This document shows, piece by piece, positions 51,901 to 64,000 of a DNA stretch of 64,000 nt; the first letter of the stretch is position 1, and each line of letters begins with the position of its first letter. Where the stretch lies: positions 2,768,143 through 2,832,142 of the forward strand of contig NC_045138.2 of assembly GCF_008831285.2 (NCBI RefSeq), in the 5' to 3' direction. The position numbers and the translations under genes were made by a program. The notes under the pieces are model-generated. The model was not told the DNA's origin, ran no database searches, and worked only from the letters and a program-made list of their open reading frames with translations. Source of the stretch: Nymphaea colorata (Eukaryota; Streptophyta; Magnoliopsida; Nymphaeales; Nymphaeaceae).

Positions 51901-54900
51901 ATCTATTCCATTTGCAGTTTTTCTATAACAAAAGACTTGCAAACTTGTGGCTTTTATGTTTACCAATAAGATGGAAAATTGCTGCCATCTTATGCTTCTT
52001 CAAATACATTACAAAAGCTAGTAACAGATTATCAGATATAGAAAGAAGATATGTAACAGACAGCCAGATACACAAACAAGGATCTGCCATCTTTACATGG
52101 TCTGCAGAATACAAATTGAGGAATGATACATGCCAGCCGAAGAAGTAGCATATGACTCTTCTTCTTTAATGATAATGAATTTAGTGGTACAATGATGCTG
52201 AGAGCTTAGGAAGTTAACCCTTTCTAATCAACTTAACTGCTTTTGATGGATATAATATTAAAATTTAAGGGTCCAAAAGTGCCTCTACGCTCCATTAACA
52301 GCAGGAATAGATGTAACAGTTTCATTAGAAGCTATCAAATTTTCAATCAAAATAAAACATTTCTAGCTTAAGTAGTTAAAGACAAAAACTATATATACAT
52401 TCAAACTATGATATGAAGTCCTCTAAACCTAAAGTATCAGGGCTAGAACTCATTGATGGATGACAGCAATAAAAGAATTTTAAATGAAATTCTTACATGG
52501 CTTGCAAGCATGTATAACATCAAATTATAGGCAGCACCAGCCCATGCTGTCTCGGTCACAACTCCAGTTGTCTTCACAATTTGAGACGATAGTGGAACAA
52601 TCAAGAATAGCCTTGGAAGATATTGAAATATGATAATGAAGCGAAGTACATTCTTTGTATTAGCCAGTGTGGAACCGTTTGAACTGGGTATTGCAACCCA
52701 TATCAAAACCTGGAAGGATAAAGAGATATGTAAGAACTGATACAAGTGGTAAGGCAAAAAATAATTGAAAGGATAGAAGTTAGATATATTGTGATGAATT
52801 TAGTCAGGATACAGCTAGCTAATTAATGGACTAGCTCTAGCATCGATCAGCAATATGATTTCTGTGGTCAAGGTATTTGTGGAATTTATTGATGTAAGAG
52901 AAGCTGCAAAAACATTTATTAGTTGTGAAAATCAAAATTGATCGATACTGGGATTTCAATCACAAGTAATAACAACAGGTTTCCATAAAAGATGCTCTAT
53001 TTGATTCCATAGTGACATTCAAATATAATAAGGTGAATAGTTTATCTCAGGCAAAGAAATTCCTGTACTAGTAAAAACCTAATTGTCAGTTATCAAGAGT
53101 AAATAAACTAGCATTCAAATGTAATTTTATCTTTTTAATCTTCTGGAGGTTTCTGTGTAGTTACCAAATTTAGCATTTGTTATATTGCCAACATATTACA
53201 GGTATTGAGCAAGATTTTCTATAGAGAAATAGAATAGAATGCTCCTAACCTCTACTTAACTTGGTATAGTGGTCATTGTTGCAGGATTCTTCTTTTCATA
53301 ATTATGCTGGAAGTTTTTCTGAATTTATTGCGAGTAATGTGTTATGAGAGGTGTTAGATATTGAGGGTGCAGTTTTCTGGATTTATGGGACTTACATTTA
53401 TCATTCCAGATAATTAGTTCGTTGAGGATTGTTGCAAATTTTTGTTTATTCAACAGTCTAATTTCAGAACTATACGGTCTATGATTGTTACAGCTCATGC
53501 CTACCATCAAATTTTAAATGGTAACAACAGAAACCTCTATCATGATACGTGCACACAATTGCGTCATACATCTTTTGTGAGTAGATCTGAAGATGACACA
53601 AGAAGAGGGTCAATTTGACATCGTTAAAAGCCTCCCTTTTTTACGTGAGCAAAGTCTCTGTCAAGCAAGGAGATTCCAAGCAATGCATTAACTGGCAAAA
53701 TGATCGTTGCTTAGATAAACAGAAACATGTAGCAGCTCGGGGATTTACCTGAGGAAGTGGTAATGCAGCAATCAGATCAACCCAGAATTCCTTTTGTAGA
53801 TACCTCGATGCAATTTTGGATGGCTCGATGACAAGTTCACCTCTTCCAAATACACGAGAGGAAGGGGCAATATATGCTGTCCGGAAGCGAATAAAAATAT
53901 GAATCACATAAAACATATCTGCTATTGAACGCACAATGGTGAGGACAATCTCAAGGGCCGTATCAATTTCTATACATGCTCCTTCAGTGCCAGGTAAGTA
54001 GAAGAAGAGGGGATCCACAAAAAGAGAAATTAAACAGGCCACTAGAAAAACTTTATTCCAACGTTGCAGGAGAGTGCCTCTAGGATCCAATATTTTTCTT
54101 TTTACTCTTTCGTAATCCTCAGAAAACACCCGGGAAAGAACTTTTGATTTTAATGACTTCCCCGAGCTTTTGAGACCTTGCTGATCGCTGATTTTAGGAA
54201 CTTGCTGATCGACCTTCTTAGGACATGATACTGGTATTTGAGTCCCATCTATTCTGAATGTCAGCTTAACCATGCTATCTGATTTACATCTTGTCAAATC
54301 AGCCACTTCAGGATCATCCTGAAACCTGAAAGAAAGACTAATCCTCAATGCGAGATCCAATTTGAAGACTAGCATATAGTGTACAAATCTTCCGCGCAAA
54401 ATTCATGTATTTTGGGACAAGGAAACTTAAAAACGAGCAAACATGGAATGCACCACCGTCTTATATATTCCTCCTTAACATTCCAAGGGAACGACTCGGT
54501 TTCTCCTCATTTGGGAAGGAAGAGTAATGGTCAATACTTGACGGGTTAAACTATCAAAAACAGATGTCTTAACGGTGAAACTAACCGGCAGATTTTGCCT
54601 TACCTGTGTAACATAGGAAAGCCGTGTACTTTTCTACATCTGTTAAGTTTTTTGCGTGAGAAACGGCAAACAATGAAATTTGACATCAGAAAACATGGAA
54701 AACTTGAATCATATCGCCGGTGTAGCTATTCACGAATATCAGAATTCCTTTTCGTAATCTTTGTAGTTATACTGCTTTTGAACTTCTGTATGCAAATTGA
54801 TGTTTTTAACAAGTGAAAACCATGCTCGTAGAAAGCAAGGAGAGCCCAAGAGTTCAAATTTCCACTTGATTCGTTTTTAATTCCTTAAAATGTATTTTCT

Positions 54901-55306
54901 CTTACACTGTAATTTTGTTGTGGCTGAAAAGTTTGACAAATTTCCTTCCGTCTGTAAACAACCAGCGGCTTTATATTTGATTTTGTATTCTTCTCAATGC
55001 ACTTCTGCTACCTTTGACACCGAAGATTAGAACTATTGAGATATCGTGAACTTCACATGTTGATCGACCATTCCAAATATGTGATTCTATGAAACATCGA
55101 CCAACAAATTCTTACCATGAATTTAAACTGCATATGTACAAAACCGAATAAGATGCCCATACTGTTTCATTTTTCTATTTCTTGAAGGTAGCAACTAACC
55201 AAACCATGAATTCAATTCATCCTATGAAGGTTAGAACTTAGAAGTATAATGCAGGGGAATGGATGAAAACTAACCTCACAGATTTGGAACTCTGCAGCGT
55301 CATCAT
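48950..55306 (-). CDS. CNGC15: Cyclic-nucleotide-gated channel, CNGC14-17 group
   Basis: A plant calcium-permeable channel subunit. Exons: 55306-55275, 54325-53749, 52709-52497, 51020-50722, 50628-50517, 50072-49836, 49657-48950. All are GT-AG and in phase, giving 725 aa. The N-terminus reads MMTLQSSKSVRFQDD, like the SVRFQ start of CNGC15. S1 is about residues 101-121, S2 134-156, S3 187-203, S4 about 223-245. The pore follows CLWWGLQNL, with filter Gly-Gln-Asn at 377-379. The cyclic-nucleotide-binding domain starts at about 491 and contains the plant CNGC motif (GDFCGEELLTW, 559-569). The calmodulin IQ motif is IQAAWRRFKRHR (636-647). The end is acidic. In legumes and Arabidopsis CNGC15 acts at the nuclear envelope or plasma membrane in symbiotic and nitrate calcium signals; assignment to CNGC15 over 14, 16 or 17 is inference. 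A second ATG at 55303 could also start. Confidence 0.95.
50407..50430. repeat. Poly-A run in a CNGC intron
   Basis: About 24 A residues in the intron between exons 5 and 6. It could be the tail of a retroposed fragment or simple slippage. Confidence 0.7.
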
Positions 55307-56690
55307 TTGCCCACCAGAGACTAGTGCAACTTCAGGCACCAAATAGGCAGCGTCCCACCAGAAAGCCGATCCTCTGCTTCATACACAAATTTGTGAAGTG
55401 GCTAGTGATCGTTCTTCAAGATGAATGGATGGTGTTCGCCGTGCCATTCTGTGGTTGATCTCCGAACCACTTTCAGCATGTATCCTGTGGAAGGAAAAAG
55501 ATTTCGATTGCGACGCATAATTTCTTTTGGTCAAAAAGTATGCATCTTGATTAACTTCAAAAAAGAAAACGGTGGGGAGCACGAGATTCATTACCAGTTT
55601 CTTTCTTCCTTTTTAGCATCGATGCAGCAGAGAGAGAGGAAGGGAGAGAGAGAGAGCTCACGTCGAAGACAAAAACCTGGTTCTTGTGAACTCCTTTAAC
55701 CACTGCCACATCCGTTCACCTTTACTTTTGAAGATGTGAGACTCACCAACGTCCCTGAAGATCTTCCCTTGGAGGCTATGAATCTGCCCGTCATATCTCA
55801 GATACTTTTCTCATTTATTTCTTTCTTAAAGCAAGGTGGTCATGGGGAAACGAACCCGCGATGCCTTTGGTTAAGATCAGCCAACTCATTCACTCCTCCT
55901 GTCAATAGGAGTCTAAAGTGGAACCACGGCCCACTTACCGATGCCAGTCACGCTCTCCCCCACCTCTTACATCTGAAAATTGACAACTTAGATGCTCGGC
56001 TTGAACTTGAGTTACAATCCATCTTGTCCTGTGGACTCTACGCACATCTCAACTCCATCTCATCTACCAAAAAAGAAGGAAAGACTCAGAAGGATGCGTG
56101 ATTCTTAGGTGGCATTGTCGTTCATGAAATTACCATGATGGAGCAGTTGGCTTTTCTGCAAGATTTGTGAAGTCATGGACACATAATGCATAAGTTGCGT
56201 TTGCCTTCTGGCTTACGACATGGAAGACCGAATCACTTGTTTCGGTTGGATTCTGGCTCTGCTGTGATTCTAATCACCGAAATTGCTAGTTTCTCCGTGA
56301 TGGAAGGAAGGTTACTTTTCCTCACTCCAGGAGACAAAAAGAAAAGGAAGGTTAAGAAAAAGACAGTAGAGAGAAAGTACGCCTAAATGTAAGGAGCCGG
56401 TTGGGGGAAAGATGATTGGCATGGTGCTATACAACCCCAAGGCCCTCCTCTCACAGAAAAAATGGTATACGAGGGGAACAAAAAAATTCAGAAGAAAAAC
56501 TTCTTTCAACTAAAGAAACAGAACAACTCTTGTATGTTTGTGGGCGCGTATGTGAGAAAGAGGAGATGCTTCATGGTTGACTATCTTACTTGTCGCTGAT
56601 CAAATAGCTTTTCACGTGCCCGCACGGTTTCCCTCCTTCTCTTTGGGCTTTACCGCATTGACGATAGCCTTCGTAATCCCAGGTGCAGCA
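55307..56690. other. CNGC 5' flank, no other gene seen
   Basis: Contains the presumed promoter and leader of the channel gene. A GAGA run is at 55628-55655. A tRNA-like GGGTTCGTTTCCC (minus strand, about 55838-55850) stands without a convincing A-box. Confidence 0.45.
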
Positions 56691-56697
56691 GGATAGA

Positions 56698-56850
56698 GGC
56701 ACCGAGCCTCTTGTACTCTCATAGGCGCCTGAAATCACTCTAGGAAGTACCGAGCCCTCTTAAAACCTCGTGAAAATTACTCTAGAAGCACCAAGCCCTC
56801 TTAAAATGTCGCAGGCGCCTATAAAATTATTATACCAGGACAGTCCTTTG
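56698..56850. repeat. Three 50-bp tandem repeats
   Basis: Units start at about 56698, 56747 and 56797 with GCACCGAGCC or GTACCGAGCC. They continue with CTCTTAAAA, GGCGCCT and AATTACTCTAG words. Confidence 0.55.
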
Positions 56851-58556
56851 ATGACCCAAACAACTTCCTTTCTTCTCCCATTTTATTATTGAATACCAGG
56901 AATAGGACTTGTAAGTACTTTTCTTTATTGGGCACTTGGTAGGACCAGAGTTGATTGCCTTAATTGGCTCATGATGTACTGGAGCTGATCATAGTTCCAT
57001 GCGGAGTGGTGCCAATATGTTGGCTTCATGAGCAGCCATTGGAGATTGGTGCTTGATTGCTGCTATCATTTGTTCGGTCTTTTCCGTTTGAGTACTTGAA
57101 CTGAAGCTTTATTGGCACCGTAGTAAAATTGAGCACCGCCAGTGGATGACTACAGAAACTTGTTAGACAACACCAAATCATGAGTTGCAGGGGGTTAGAG
57201 CAGCATTCAATCCACTCCCCTACATCATATATCGGTCGGAAAGTGTCTGACTGACTGTCTGAGATTGTCAGTGCGGCCCATACAACGTTGACAATGAAGG
57301 TGGGATGTGTGCTATACCATCACCGCTCCGGAAGATGGCAGTAGTTTACCCACTCTGGTCGGGTCGCTGTAAGACAGACGAAGCACTCGATTGAGTACTG
57401 TCTTTGGCCTCTTCAGAATGATGCGAATGCAGCGAATATGGAATTGACGAACAATTTTCTGATAAATGCAGTGAGTTTGCACCAGCAGCGAGACTGATTC
57501 TCTGATATATGGAAGTCGAAAGAAACATTGGCTGGTGGCTTTAACAGGTGTTTGTGGGCGCCATGGGGGCCCAGCCCTGGTACCTGCTTCCTCTTGATTC
57601 CAAGACTCCAGGGTGTTGGTGGCGAGGCAAAAGAGCTCCGATCAAAGAGCCATCTGAAATCCTCGATACCCTTCCCCCTCCCTCCTCCCCTTCTCTTGCT
57701 GCAGTAAAGAAAACGCCTCCATTTTTTGGGACGGGGCTGGACTCAAGTTCCCTAGAAGGGTCTACCTCCGCACGTGAAGGTTACTTCTGCTTTTGCATTT
57801 ATCTGCCTTATTTTATCATGTACATATATCATCGTCAACGGACTGACGAGATTCCAGAAACCAATTTGTCTGTCTATTTAGCCTTGCAGGCGGTGTGATG
57901 TAGCCTCATGAATCTTCAACACCCTTGGCGATATGTTGGTGAAATTTGCAATCTCAAAAGGTCCGGTGCGGCTGCGAGTTGGGAAGAAGCGAGGGTGATT
58001 GTGGCCGTCAGCAGGAATCGAAATAAAGTCGGAATGGGATGTCATGGAGAGCAGAAGGAAAAGGAAAGAAGAGGCCAAGGACCAAAGACTAAACATCCAT
58101 GAGGAGGAGGGAGAGAGAGAGAGAGATGACGCAATGGGATTATTATGGGTGGTTGCAGTATTATCAGTATGGGTGCGTATCACCGAAATGATGTAATAAT
58201 GGACATAAATAAATTTTAAATATGGGCCCATATGGTGCATGAGTTGACCCTTTTATCTTAGCACGACAGTGCCGCCAAATGTTTATATGCTTTAAAATGC
58301 ATCGCTAACAAATTGATTTAAACCACCGGCGTGGCTGATTGATATTTGGCCGGCCACATGATTCACCAGAATGTACACCATTGCCACTACACACAAAACC
58401 GCAAGAGAGTTGTTGTTTTCACAATCAGTGGATTGGAAGGAAAAAAAAAAGAGGTTGAGAATGGTGTGAAGCTTTCATATTTGGGCAGAGGCTTGACACT
58501 GTAAATGAACAGATTTCTAGGCATTTCAGGTCCCCTCCTTTTCCATTTTATTATCT
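56851..58556. other. Intergenic, no gene seen
   Basis: Frames of 60-120 codons at 57346-58240 occur on both strands with no motif. A GA run lies at 58108-58126. Confidence 0.45.
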
Positions 58557-58643
58557 CTCTCTTTCTTTCTCCCTCAAGGTCAGAACTCTCTTTCTTTCTC
58601 CCTCAAGGTCAGAACTCTCTTTCTTTCTCCCTCAAGGTCAGAA
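58557..58643. repeat. Three 29-bp minisatellite units
   Basis: CTCTCTTTCTTTCTCCCTCA AGGTCAGAA (29 bp) occurs at 58557-58585, 58586-58614 and 58615-58643 with almost no differences. Confidence 0.9.
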
Positions 58644-60886
58644 CTAGTTATTGCGTGACAAAGAAGCAGGAGATGGTGCTCCAACAACGGAAATGACAAG
58701 TCACCGCCAGTCTTGCCTACGCACCACTCTCACAAGGGCCGACATGCATTACAGCTACATGCCAGTCAGGGGGTTTGCCTCCTCTAACGCACCGATGCTT
58801 CTCCACCGCCCCACCACACCCTTTAATTCCTTTTGCCATTTTTATTCGGCCTCCTCTGCTCTCCTGTAACACAAAAATCATTGGATCTCTCGCCCCTCGT
58901 GCGCTTTCCTGTAACACATAAACAAATAGGCTCTCTCCCTCTCTGTGGCGAGCCACTCGTTCGGCTGGTGCTCTGAAATCTGGTGGAAACTCAAAGTTTT
59001 AGTTGTGACATTGGAGCGTCGAACCAAAAAACCAAAACAGACTATATGTTGAATGGAGCGCCCGCTCTTGCTGTTAAGGCAAACACACAGGCGTAAAAAT
59101 TGGCGGCGCCATGGGTAGCTGCTTGTATATTACCACTCAAAGACTCTCTAGTCCATTTGTTAATTTCTCATAAATCGGCTAATGGAAGTGGAGAATTTAC
59201 AGATATCACAAGCATTCGTAGATTGAACCCTTTCGTGAATCTTATGGCCCCAGTTTACTGCAACGGAGTCTTACATTTAACAGACTATACATCAGTTTTC
59301 AGGAGCCAATGAAATCAAAGGTTATAAGGAACGTGCCCTCACCCCAATATCCGACTCGCATATGACATGGGTAGCAAAGTAATATTTATATGCCAAACAT
59401 ATTATATTTGGACTAGACTATTTAGCAGGTAAATCACTAAAACAAACATAAAATGGAGTCTGGGGCATCGGCCCACTATCCAGAAAACAGCATATATACA
59501 TAAAACAGAGAGAGAGAGCCATCTACAAAACAGCATATATACATCAAACGATAACAAGTTTCTTATTCCACTTGATTCCTCAGAGAGAGAGAGAGAGAGC
59601 TGAAAGCAATATATCAACGTTACTAACAGAAAATCCCACCTCCAATGGGAAATTGGAGGGAGATATAACAGCCGATCAAAAGATCATTAGGCACAACATT
59701 CACCAAACCATGGCTTGTATAGTTACTTCAAGAATGTGGTTTTAACTTCTAAATTTTGCCTGTCCTGTCTTCTCGTTGACGAGTTATAATGGGCTCTCTA
59801 GTTCTGCAACTAAAAGTTTGAGAAATTTAAATGCCTCCCTTTTGTATTTTATGAATCTTGTTTATGCCGAGTGAATCTCCAGCTTCTGAATGGTAGGAAA
59901 CATATCGATGTGACGAATTTCTTAAAAACGCGTCTTTTGAAATGTTATTACAGCAATCATGCCCATCCGAATCTCTATTTGGATCTTGTGGTTGCCAAGG
60001 ATATGAGCCGCAGAGAATTGCTCCTTTAAAATTATGCAACAAATTAGGGTAATTTTTTATTGAATTAGTCCCCATCATATTCGTTAATAGTTTGGACTCA
60101 AGTTGGATCCACTGTTTACCATATCTTAATGGTTGAATCTTCTTCAATAGTTCGGATTCAGACCTTGACTGAACTTTCTAAGTCAAGTCCAAATCCAACA
60201 GGAGTAAGATCCAAACTTTCGTTTAGGAGATTCGATTGGCAGAGAATGTAGCTGTGCGCCTCCCCACTGGCAGCATGTGGAGGTAAATCATGTAGCGGAA
60301 TAACGCAATAGATCAGGTTGCTGGTACAATATCGCATTACAAGCCATATGACCGCACAAGAATCCATATGCTGGCTGCAAAGCACCCTTGAACTGGATGA
60401 ACTATCATGGTAGCTGTGGCTGTGTTGGGCAAGTAACCAGCGCGACTGGAAAGCCTTCAGCAGCACTTACCGTCTTATAACCAAGCTCGAACAAGCTTGT
60501 CAATAAACCCCTCCATCCTGACTTCACAGCGACCTCGACCAGGAACTCGAGATCAGGCGATATGGTAACAGAGCCTGCCATGGGCAATTGAACAGTCTCC
60601 CTTGGATGGAGTACAGTTTCTTGCTATAACATTCATTTGAAACAATGGCCCTACCAGGAGCCGTGATATGGGCAATCCTAAGAATCTGTCTTTTAGATGC
60701 CGTGCATTTTCTTGCCATTTCATCTCTCTCCCTCTCTCTCTCTCGTGTTCAAGTGGTTATGCTGCATCAGTTTGCCTAAAATGTGAGAAGACTAAGAATG
60801 ATCCCAACCATCAAATGTAAGGAGAATGATGGCCTAAAAAATGCGACAGCAACAGAGGAGACCAAGAATTGCAAAGGAAGCTCCCA
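58644..60886. other. Intergenic, 3' flank of MTR3
   Basis: GA tracts at 59506-59518 and 59583-59598. CAGCATATATACAT occurs twice (59487 and 59528). Frames on both strands, such as 59100-59312 and 60158-60587, have no family motif. Confidence 0.4.
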
Positions 60887-62224
60887 CTACTCGGAAACAG
60901 AGGTAGCTGCTGCTTTTAAGCATTCTCTCATGACATTTCCCAGCTTCAAACATGCATCTATGCAAAGCTCCATTGCCTGACAAAAGAAATTTCGAAACAA
61001 ACATCAAACATAACCACCTAGTCAACAAAGCATAACTGTACTCATATGCACATAAAATACCACAAACCATGGCAAGGCCATAGCCATGAGTGGGTATTGT
61101 TTTTAGAATGCATAGCAACAGAAATTAGACCGTAGCAGTCCTAAAGAATTTTAACAAGTCAAAACAGAAGTTATAGTTATCAACAGACAACAGCAACGAC
61201 AAAAAAAGCAAAGATAATGATGATACTGACAAAGGTGAACAGTTATTATCATTATTATTTCTCCACTCCTTTTCTTTTCCGGGTGAGTGGGAAGTTTATG
61301 AAGCCCACAGCCCAGAAGAGAGGCTGTAGCCTCCCCTCCGTCCCACTAGGCCCGGAGTTCAGAGCCTGCTTCTAGACCATATAATCATGATTATTTCCAT
61401 TCCATGAGTTCTTATCATGAAAAAGATTTCATGCTAGAACATGGTAAGACCGTATACTAGAAACTTTCATACCTCAGCTACTTTTGCAGTTGACCACTCT
61501 CCTGTTATGGTCAACTGAGTGACCTCATTACGTGAAGGCATAAAAGAAATCATAAATCCACCATCTTGACAACGCTCTTCTTCCAGTGTAGGGTCAATAA
61601 CAAGGTCCTTGCCATGGCAAGACTAAGGAATCACATACAAAGGCAAAGTCAGTAAGTGCAATTCATAAATGCATATGAATGTTTAGCCTCCAAGAGTCAG
61701 AAAAGCAGAAAATGGTTACATCAGGCATTTTCAATGACTTATAGCTTGATAACAAAGAAAACATACCTAATTTTGCATATTAGGAAGGCACAAACATTTA
61801 TAAAATTGAAAAATCAAGGGGTTTTCTTTTGTCAAATTTGCTACTAAACTAGGACGAAGATGGGCATTAAATTAGGTCGCCTTACCACCTATAAGGTTTC
61901 AAGGTAGACCATGCAGGTCAGGTCCAGCATGGCAGAAAATTAACAAGGGTATGTGATTAATATCAACTTGGGCAGGGAATTGAAAGAGAATGCTCAGGCA
62001 TCAGCCCGCTCTACCCCAATAAGAGATGGAGCAATGGCCTGGACTGAACCCCATACTGAAGAAAAAAAAGGAGAAAAAATGAGAAAATTTCTGGTGTCAA
62101 GCAACATTATTAAACAACAAAGAGAACATACATACCACAGAGGTAGAAATTACAAGATCCAACATCATTATCCCAGCATCAGCAAGTGCAAGGCTTGCAC
62201 ATGATATAATTACAGGAAGATCCC
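60887..62224 (-). CDS. MTR3: Exosome core subunit MTR3 (RRP41-like), 3' part
   Basis: An RNase PH-fold subunit of the nine-subunit RNA exosome ring, which processes and degrades RNA in nucleus and cytoplasm. Exons found: 62224-62136, 61622-61473, 60976-60887. All have GT-AG borders and consistent phase. They read DLPVIISCASLALADAGIMM, then a segment with CHGKDLVIDPTLEEERCQDG and QLTITGEW, then the C-terminus MELCIDACLKLGNVMRECLK and a stop at 60887. This matches the last 110 or so residues of plant MTR3 closely. The first of these exons starts in mid-codon (GG). I found no matching exon for the N-terminal half up to 64000, so the preceding intron is at least 1.78 kb or the gene starts outside the window. 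MTR3 is normally a structural, not catalytic, member of the ring. Confidence 0.93.
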
Positions 62225-64000
62225 CTACAAGTTGGAAAACAAGAGGAAGGCAATGAGAATGGAAAAAGTGGATTGCAGTAAGACATAAATTAGGGAACCA
62301 CATCACTCAACTTGCAATATCTGCAGCAAGGAACATCAGTTCAATTATAATGTTTAGCTTAGGAATAGTCCCATTGATTTGATCAAGGACAATACTTAGC
62401 TTACTATGAAGCAAAAAATCAATCAACCAAGTCAATGGCGTAGCAGCTTAACCATCAGAATCTCATAAAAGCAACTGTCATTGCTCTAACTTCAGATCTT
62501 GCAATGATTAACCAAACTTGCAATTTGGGAAAGGATGATATCCCATTCACCAGTTTTAGTCTCATGTCAATAAATGCAACATACACTCTATTATTACACG
62601 TTATACTAGTTTGCTAGTTGTTCCAGATGTACTAGGTACCATTCTGTTACCTTGGAATTGAACCTGTTTGGTAGCAGATGAACTCATCATAATTGTAGAA
62701 ATGGCCTTTATAATTAGTTGACAATAATATAGATTTAACATAGACAGAAACTACAATTTGAACAACATTAAGGAACAGTTTGAATTGATAAAGTTTAGGT
62801 ATCACTGTAGACTATTGCCTTTATGGCATCACTGCAACCAATGCCTTGTTGAGGCTCTTTTTACCTGGTACGGGAAAAGGGAGTTGGTCATGAATGCAGT
62901 TAGACAAGATACTGGAGTCTGGAAGGGCATTCAAGGTTCAAATTTGTTCCTTGTCTGACATAACAAAGGAAGTTATTTACTGGATGGCTCCAATTTCATA
63001 CATATCTAGCATAGAATTATGCAGGAAAATTATTAAAAAAACACAATCCAAACTAATGTTGTTAAATAAGATAAGCGAAACGAAGCGTTGAGCCTGTCAA
63101 GTGAGGCAGGGTAAAGCGAGGTGGAATAAAGCGTAAGCTTCAACACAAAATTATAAAGTATGTATATTTATGACAAGTAATACCTCCTATGCACAAAACT
63201 ACAAAAAGTATGTGTATTTGTCACAAACTACATAAAGAATGTATATTTATCACATAAAATATGTTCTCAAAATAACTTTCGCTGATCAAATTATAATTAT
63301 GATAATCAATCAATCAATCAAACAAATGCAATGAAGATAGCACATGCAATTATGAATACCTGATATAAAGATAAACTATGAAAATTTATCATGATTCATA
63401 GTTTAACCATATATTTATTGAGCTAAGAAGTGCTAACCCAAAGAGATAAAGAGAAAGAAATGGTAGAGAAAAAGCGGCAAAACTGTGAGTGAGTGAGAGA
63501 GAGAGAGAGTGGAGAGGTGACCAGCCCCAGCGGCCCAAGGTAGAAAGAGACAGAGCGAGAGAAAGAGAGGGCAAAGTAGTAGAAAGAGAGAGAGAGGCAG
63601 ACAGGAAGATGCTTGCTGGCCGTGGGATTCAACCACTGTGAAAGAGATGGTTTACACGGAGTGAGAGAGAAGGCAAAACAGTAGAAAGGGAAGGGTGGAC
63701 AGGAAGATGCCTGCTGGTCGTGGGATTCAACCCCGAGTTGGCGACCATCGGCTGTTGGAGAGATGGGTGACACGGTGAGTGACTGAAGCTTGAGCCATGT
63801 GAATAAAGCAGTGAAAAAAGAGGTTACAGTTTACCTTCGAGGTCAACAATCGCAGGCAAGAAATGAGACATTTAAAGAAAAACGTGAAAAATGACAATAA
63901 ATGTCTTAAGATAGGATGCAGGCAGTGGGAATTGATGGAATAAAAATATGGCCCCGGTGGCATTAAGCAAGAAATACACACACAGTAGAATGAGAAATGA
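62225..64000. other. MTR3 intron or upstream DNA with repeats
   Basis: 63070-63140 has AAGCGAAACGAAGCG, AAAGCGAGG and AAAGCGTAAGC words like decayed plant DNA elements. 63490-63600 is GA-rich. A unit of about 105 bp with GACAGGAAGATGC, TGCTGG and CGTGGGATTCAACC occurs twice (about 63600 and 63698). No MTR3 exon recognised. Confidence 0.4.

Noticed and set aside
55830-55900. tRNA-like B-box GGTTCGTTTCCC on the minus strand
   Set aside because: No A-box at a proper distance and no cloverleaf could be drawn.
59100-59312. 70-codon frame after a plausible ATG context
   Set aside because: No motif, no splice partners and no similarity that I recognise.

Overview
This is nuclear DNA from a flowering plant. 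The genes have GT-AG introns of several hundred bases to about 2 kb, the intergenic DNA is AT-rich, and the window carries many hAT-type miniature elements, tRNA-derived SINE pieces, a small LTR element with a plant initiator-Met primer site, microsatellites and a decayed tandem gene array. I could not place the species.

Four conserved genes were rebuilt exon by exon. (1) A somatic cytochrome c gene on + (8688-12216, 3 exons, 112 aa). Its promoter carries two site II motifs, a G-box and a TATA box. (2) A protein phosphatase methylesterase (PME-1) gene on - (25944 down to at least 17206; 12 exons certain). A 1.8 kb TRIM-like retroelement sits just past exon 12, so the last few codons are uncertain. 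(3) A cyclic-nucleotide-gated channel gene of the CNGC14-17 group, most like CNGC15, on - (55306-48950, 7 exons, 725 aa), opening with a 32-nt coding exon. (4) The 3' half of an MTR3/RRP41-like exosome subunit gene on - (62224-60887). Its 5' exons were not found and probably lie beyond the right edge. The four have unrelated housekeeping or signalling roles; I see no functional cluster.

Layout: 1-8.1 kb is gene-free and full of small transposon remnants. 8.1-12.5 kb is cytochrome c. 12.5-26.1 kb is the PME-1 gene and its 3' flank. 26.3-30.06 kb is AT-rich with MITE-like pieces. 30.06-44.23 kb is a tandem array. 44.7-48.9 kb is repeats. 48.95-55.3 kb is the CNGC gene. 55.3-60.9 kb is intergenic. 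60.9-64 kb is MTR3 plus repeats in its intron or upstream DNA.

The array at 30-44 kb is the most unusual part. It is built from copies of one ORF on the minus strand that I do not recognise. The ORF has about six hydrophobic segments, then a hydrophilic tail of exactly phased 75-bp (25-aa) repeats. Long units recur about every 2.2 kb. Five short units of 0.72-0.79 kb share one deletion junction. Every copy is broken and many share the same stop codon. Fragments of the tail also occur in the opposite orientation beside each copy, so the locus is an inverted repeat as well as a tandem one.
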